From positions 4,918 to 68,917 of the forward strand of contig JBARAD010000076.1 of assembly GCA_049791675.1 (NCBI GenBank): a stretch of 64,000 bases of DNA, given 5' to 3'. The DNA comes from Chryseosolibacter sp049791675 (GTDB lineage Bacteria > Bacteroidota > Bacteroidia > Cytophagales > Cyclobacteriaceae). Shown here piece after piece: positions 61,613 through 64,000 of the stretch. The notes beneath the pieces were generated by a model. It saw nothing but the letters and a program-made list of their open reading frames with translations. It did no database searches and was not told where the DNA came from. Each line of letters begins with the position of its first letter. Position 1 is the first letter of the stretch. The position numbers were made by a program, and so were the translations under genes.

Positions 61613-62911
61613 CTATTTCAGCTGGAACGACTCAAATTTCGGTGCGAGGAAATGATGGATGACAAATGTCAGCACGTAGGCGAACGCGCAGATGGTGAAC
61701 AGCACGGTATAGCCGGCGGTTACATTTCCGGCCGCCGTGAAGTTATCCAGCAGCCTTCCGGAGAAAACAGGGAACAGCATCCCACCCGTTGCACCTGCCA
61801 TGCCGCCGATACCGATGACGGAGGCAACTGCTTTTTTCGGGAACATGTCTGAAACGGTGGTATAGAGGTTCGCCGACCACGCCTGGTGGGCAGCCCCCGC
61901 CAGGCCAATGAGGAGGACGGCACCCCACTCACCCAACTGAGCCACGAGGAATATGGGGATCACACACAGGGCGAAAACAAACATCCCGGTCTTGCGCGCA
62001 CGGGTAATGGTCCACCCCGTCTTGTTGAGGTAACCGATGACCCAGCCTCCGAAAATACTCAGGATGGTAACGATCACATAGATGGTCACAAGGTGGATCC
62101 AGCTTTCCTTGATGTCCAGGCCCCTTGTCTTTTTGAAATAATCGGGCAGCCAGATGAGGAAGAACCACCATACAGGATCGGTCATAAATTTGGCGACGAT
62201 GAACGACCACGTCTGGCGATAACGCAGCAACCGGAGCCAGGAAACCTGCTGTGTTTCATTGGCCTCTTCGCGGTCGCTTTCAATGTATTCCCTTTCCGCG
62301 GCGCCGAGTCTTTTTGATTTTTCGGGCCTGTCATAGAGCGGGATCCACAGGAACAACCAAAGCAATCCGGCGATGCCGGCGAAGACGAAGGCCATTTCCC
62401 AGCCATAGGAATACGCAATCCAGGGAACGATGGCCGGCGCCAGTATAGCCCCCACGTTGGTGCCTGCGTTGAAGATACTGGTTGCGTAGGCGCGTTCACG
62501 TTTCGGAAACCACTGCGCGGTGGCCTTGATTGCGGAAGGGAAGTTCCCGCCTTCACTCACGCCGAGGGCGGCACGTGCAACCATGAATCCGGTGACGGTA
62601 GAAACAACGGAATGGCCCATGGCCGCAAGACTCCACGCAACAATCGAGACCGCATACCCGACCTTGGAGCCGTAACGGTCAACAAACCATCCAAAGAACA
62701 ACAGACCGAAACCATACGTCCCCTGAAATACAGCGTTCACAATTCCGAATTGTTCGTTCGTCCATCCCAGTTCCACATCGAGGATCGGCTTCACCAGGGA
62801 GAGGATCTGCCGGTCAACATAGTTGATGGTTGTTGCGAGAAATAAAAGTGTACAGACGGTCCACCGGTAGTTGCCGGTTTTGGTCAGTAAGGTTTGTTCC
62901 TGGATTTGCAT
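61613..62911 (-). CDS. MFS transporter, hexuronate (ExuT/ACS) type
   Basis: The 432-residue protein has 12 predicted membrane segments in two halves joined by a charged loop (about 200-235; YDRPEKSKRLGAAEREYIES). Family motifs are NYVDRQILSLVKPILDVELG, FGWFVDRYGSKVGYAVSIVA and ARAALGVSEGGNFPSAIKAT, followed by QWFPKRERAYATSIFNAGTN. These are typical of anion:cation symporters for hexuronates (galacturonate, glucuronate). It imports sugar acids across the inner membrane with protons. It lies 142 bases after the ThuA gene on the same strand. Glucuronate released by a CE15-type esterase pathway would be a fitting but unproven substrate. Confidence 0.9.
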   Translation of the reverse strand: MQIQEQTLLTKTGNYRWTVCTLLFLATTINYVDRQILSLVKPILDVELGWTNEQFGIVNAVFQGTYGFGLLFFGWFVDRYGSKVGYAVSIVAWSLAAMGHSVVSTVTGFMVARAALGVSEGGNFPSAIKATAQWFPKRERAYATSIFNAGTNVGAILAPAIVPWIAYSYGWEMAFVFAGIAGLLWLFLWIPLYDRPEKSKRLGAAEREYIESDREEANETQQVSWLRLLRYRQTWSFIVAKFMTDPVWWFFLIWLPDYFKKTRGLDIKESWIHLVTIYVIVTILSIFGGWVIGYLNKTGWTITRARKTGMFVFALCVIPIFLVAQLGEWGAVLLIGLAGAAHQAWSANLYTTVSDMFPKKAVASVIGIGGMAGATGGMLFPVFSGRLLDNFTAAGNVTAGYTVLFTICAFAYVLTFVIHHFLAPKFESFQLK

Positions 62912-63024
62912 GCTTGGAGCTTATGTGAGTAAATCGGTTTTCAAATTATCGCGGTGTTCGAAGTACGCTGACTGTCGAAAACCCGGTCGCTATTCAGCGC
63001 TGTCGGACATTAAAAATACAGCTT

Positions 63025-63038
63025 GCCTGAATTCAGGC
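63025..63038. promoter_or_regulatory. Perfect 14-base palindrome between thuA-like and MFS genes
   Basis: GCCTGAATTCAGGC lies 15 bases after the ThuA-gene stop and 113 bases before the MFS start. On the minus strand TTTTT follows 8 bases later, so it may be a terminator; its symmetry also suits an operator. Confidence 0.45.
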
Positions 63039-63053
63039 TAGCGATATCGTTCA

Positions 63054-63899
63054 TCAGGGAAGGGGCATATCACGCGATGTCGCGTAGGATCTGGAGAAAT
63101 CGATTTTTCCCACCTTGCCGGCAACGTAGGTCATCCCCTGAAAGATGTGATTGAGGTATACAGGGTCTTCGTAATCCTGATCCTGGTGGCCGAGTGTCGT
63201 GACCCAGATTGTACCGCCGTCGAAATCCTGCGTCCAAACAGCGGGATAGTAATGGGGAAATTGAACGCTCAGTGTTTTGATCTTCTCAGTGTCTGCTTCA
63301 TTTCCCTTTACGGAGCTGATGTCGTGGGCCATCAGTACGTTTATGCCGGGATACATTTCCTGCGTAAAGTAACATTCATCTTCTTTGGTCCATACTGCAG
63401 GCACTCCTTCCATCGATGGATGGTCTTTGTCGATGACCTTGATACTGAAAGGCTGAAACTTCGCATGCCAGGCAAAACTTCCACCGACCATCATCTTGAA
63501 CCACGTCCAGTTGCGTTCTGTTCCGGTCACGGAATGCAGTCCTACAAACCCACCACCCGCTTCGATGTAACGGCGGAAGATCACCCGTTGCGCATCCGTA
63601 TCGAATACATCGTTGTTCGTGCTGGGAAAAACGAGAAATCTGTATTGTTTCAGATTTTCTTCTGTAAAAACTGCGGGATCCTCGGAGACATCGACATGAA
63701 ATCCCTTCTCGCTTCCCAGTTTCTGAATGGCTTTTACGGCACTCGGTATGTTCTTGTGCACATAGCCTTTTCCGTTTTTGGTGTAAACCAGAACCTTCAC
63801 TTTTTTCCAGGATACTTTCTTTGCAGGTTGGGCGGAGGCAGCCTGGACGACCAGCGCCATCAGCAAGACTGCCAGCATTGTGGAGCATAACTTCTTCAT
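63054..63899 (-). CDS. ThuA-domain exported protein
   Basis: The 281-residue protein starts at MKKLCSTMLAVLLMALVVQA, a signal peptide ending AASAQ; an in-frame ATG at 63935 would bury the signal. The ThuA (trehalose-utilisation, glutamine-amidotransferase-like) domain fills the rest. Features are KVLVYTKNGKGYVHKNIPSA, FRRYIEAGGGFVGLHSVTGT, VIDKDHPSMEGVPAVWTKED and IWVTTLGHQDQDYEDPVYLN. ThuA proteins occur in sugar-oxidation and keto-sugar pathways, and their reaction is poorly defined. The following MFS sugar-acid transporter gene on the same strand supports a carbohydrate role. Upstream, two ACCGGT hexamers (63966-63971 and 63985-63990) lie in the presumed promoter. Confidence 0.9.
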   Translation of the reverse strand: MKKLCSTMLAVLLMALVVQAASAQPAKKVSWKKVKVLVYTKNGKGYVHKNIPSAVKAIQKLGSEKGFHVDVSEDPAVFTEENLKQYRFLVFPSTNNDVFDTDAQRVIFRRYIEAGGGFVGLHSVTGTERNWTWFKMMVGGSFAWHAKFQPFSIKVIDKDHPSMEGVPAVWTKEDECYFTQEMYPGINVLMAHDISSVKGNEADTEKIKTLSVQFPHYYPAVWTQDFDGGTIWVTTLGHQDQDYEDPVYLNHIFQGMTYVAGKVGKIDFSRSYATSRDMPLP

Positions 63900-64000
63900 A
63901 GAGAACTTTCTTTCAGATTCTTTCAAAAACGTCATAAGCTATTGATAAAAGTTTAAAGTGTAAATACCGGTTATATAAGCGGAAACCGGTCTGATGTGGC

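Noticed and set aside
63147..63890. 247-codon plus-strand frame
   Set aside because: It is antisense to the ThuA-domain gene, which has a signal peptide and family motifs; composition of the frame is not protein-like.

Overview
This window is a piece of chromosome from a Bacteroidota bacterium, most likely a gliding member of the order Cytophagales. Evidence for this: three gliding-motility genes (gldD, gldE, gldB), a secreted SprB-repeat protein with a type IX secretion C-terminal sorting domain, a SusC/SusD pair, the tiny lysine/arginine-rich gene beside an RNase E/G gene that is typical of the phylum, and several -7 promoter boxes of the TAnnTTTG kind. No rRNA, tRNA, CRISPR array, prophage or integrase was found. 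Most of the window is ordinary chromosome.

Layout. 1-3463 (minus): mutY, ssb, gldE and gldD in one tight run. 3493-6520 (plus): HU, a TPR protein, the 29-residue basic protein and RNase E/G, closed by a strong terminator. 6522-7616: a patch of short palindromes (REP-like) around a REP-associated tyrosine transposase that carries an in-frame stop. 7671-24172 (minus): SprB-repeat protein, AsmA-like protein, aldehyde dehydrogenase, two OmpA-domain proteins, a patatin with an outer-membrane barrel, an M23 peptidase and DsbD. 24240-29729: lysA, an alpha/beta hydrolase (plus), prmA, tpiA, gldB and a DUF6702 protein. 29916-35669 (plus): HupE-like membrane protein, two tandem M1 metallopeptidases and a GNAT acetyltransferase. 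35719-41633: a threonine/serine dehydratase, polA, an acyl-CoA ligase (plus) and a DinB protein.

42356-56036 is the most accessory-looking part. It is a same-strand series of SusC, SusD, a lipoprotein with two esterase-like alpha/beta-hydrolase domains, then three proteins of the kind abundant in Planctomycetes: PSCyt1/DUF1549/DUF1553, DUF1501 with a Tat signal, and a membrane protein with a cytochrome domain and leucine-rich repeats. The reading offered here is a glycan import and de-esterification locus joined to a poorly understood haem-containing surface system. This is inference from domains and order. Terminators after susD and after the esterase gene suggest at least three transcription units.

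56067-64000 (mostly minus): a 2OG-Fe(II) oxygenase, a LEA-type lipoprotein, a possible 32-residue membrane peptide, a third M1 aminopeptidase, a histidine-rich secreted protein, purM, a hexuronate-type MFS transporter and a ThuA-domain protein.

No clear-cut new defence or mobile system is present. The best candidates for follow-up are the SusCD/dual-esterase/cytochrome cluster, the broken transposase with its REP array, the tiny basic gene with a hairpin ahead of the RNase E/G gene, and the secreted protein in which an unnamed domain is duplicated on both sides of the SprB repeats.
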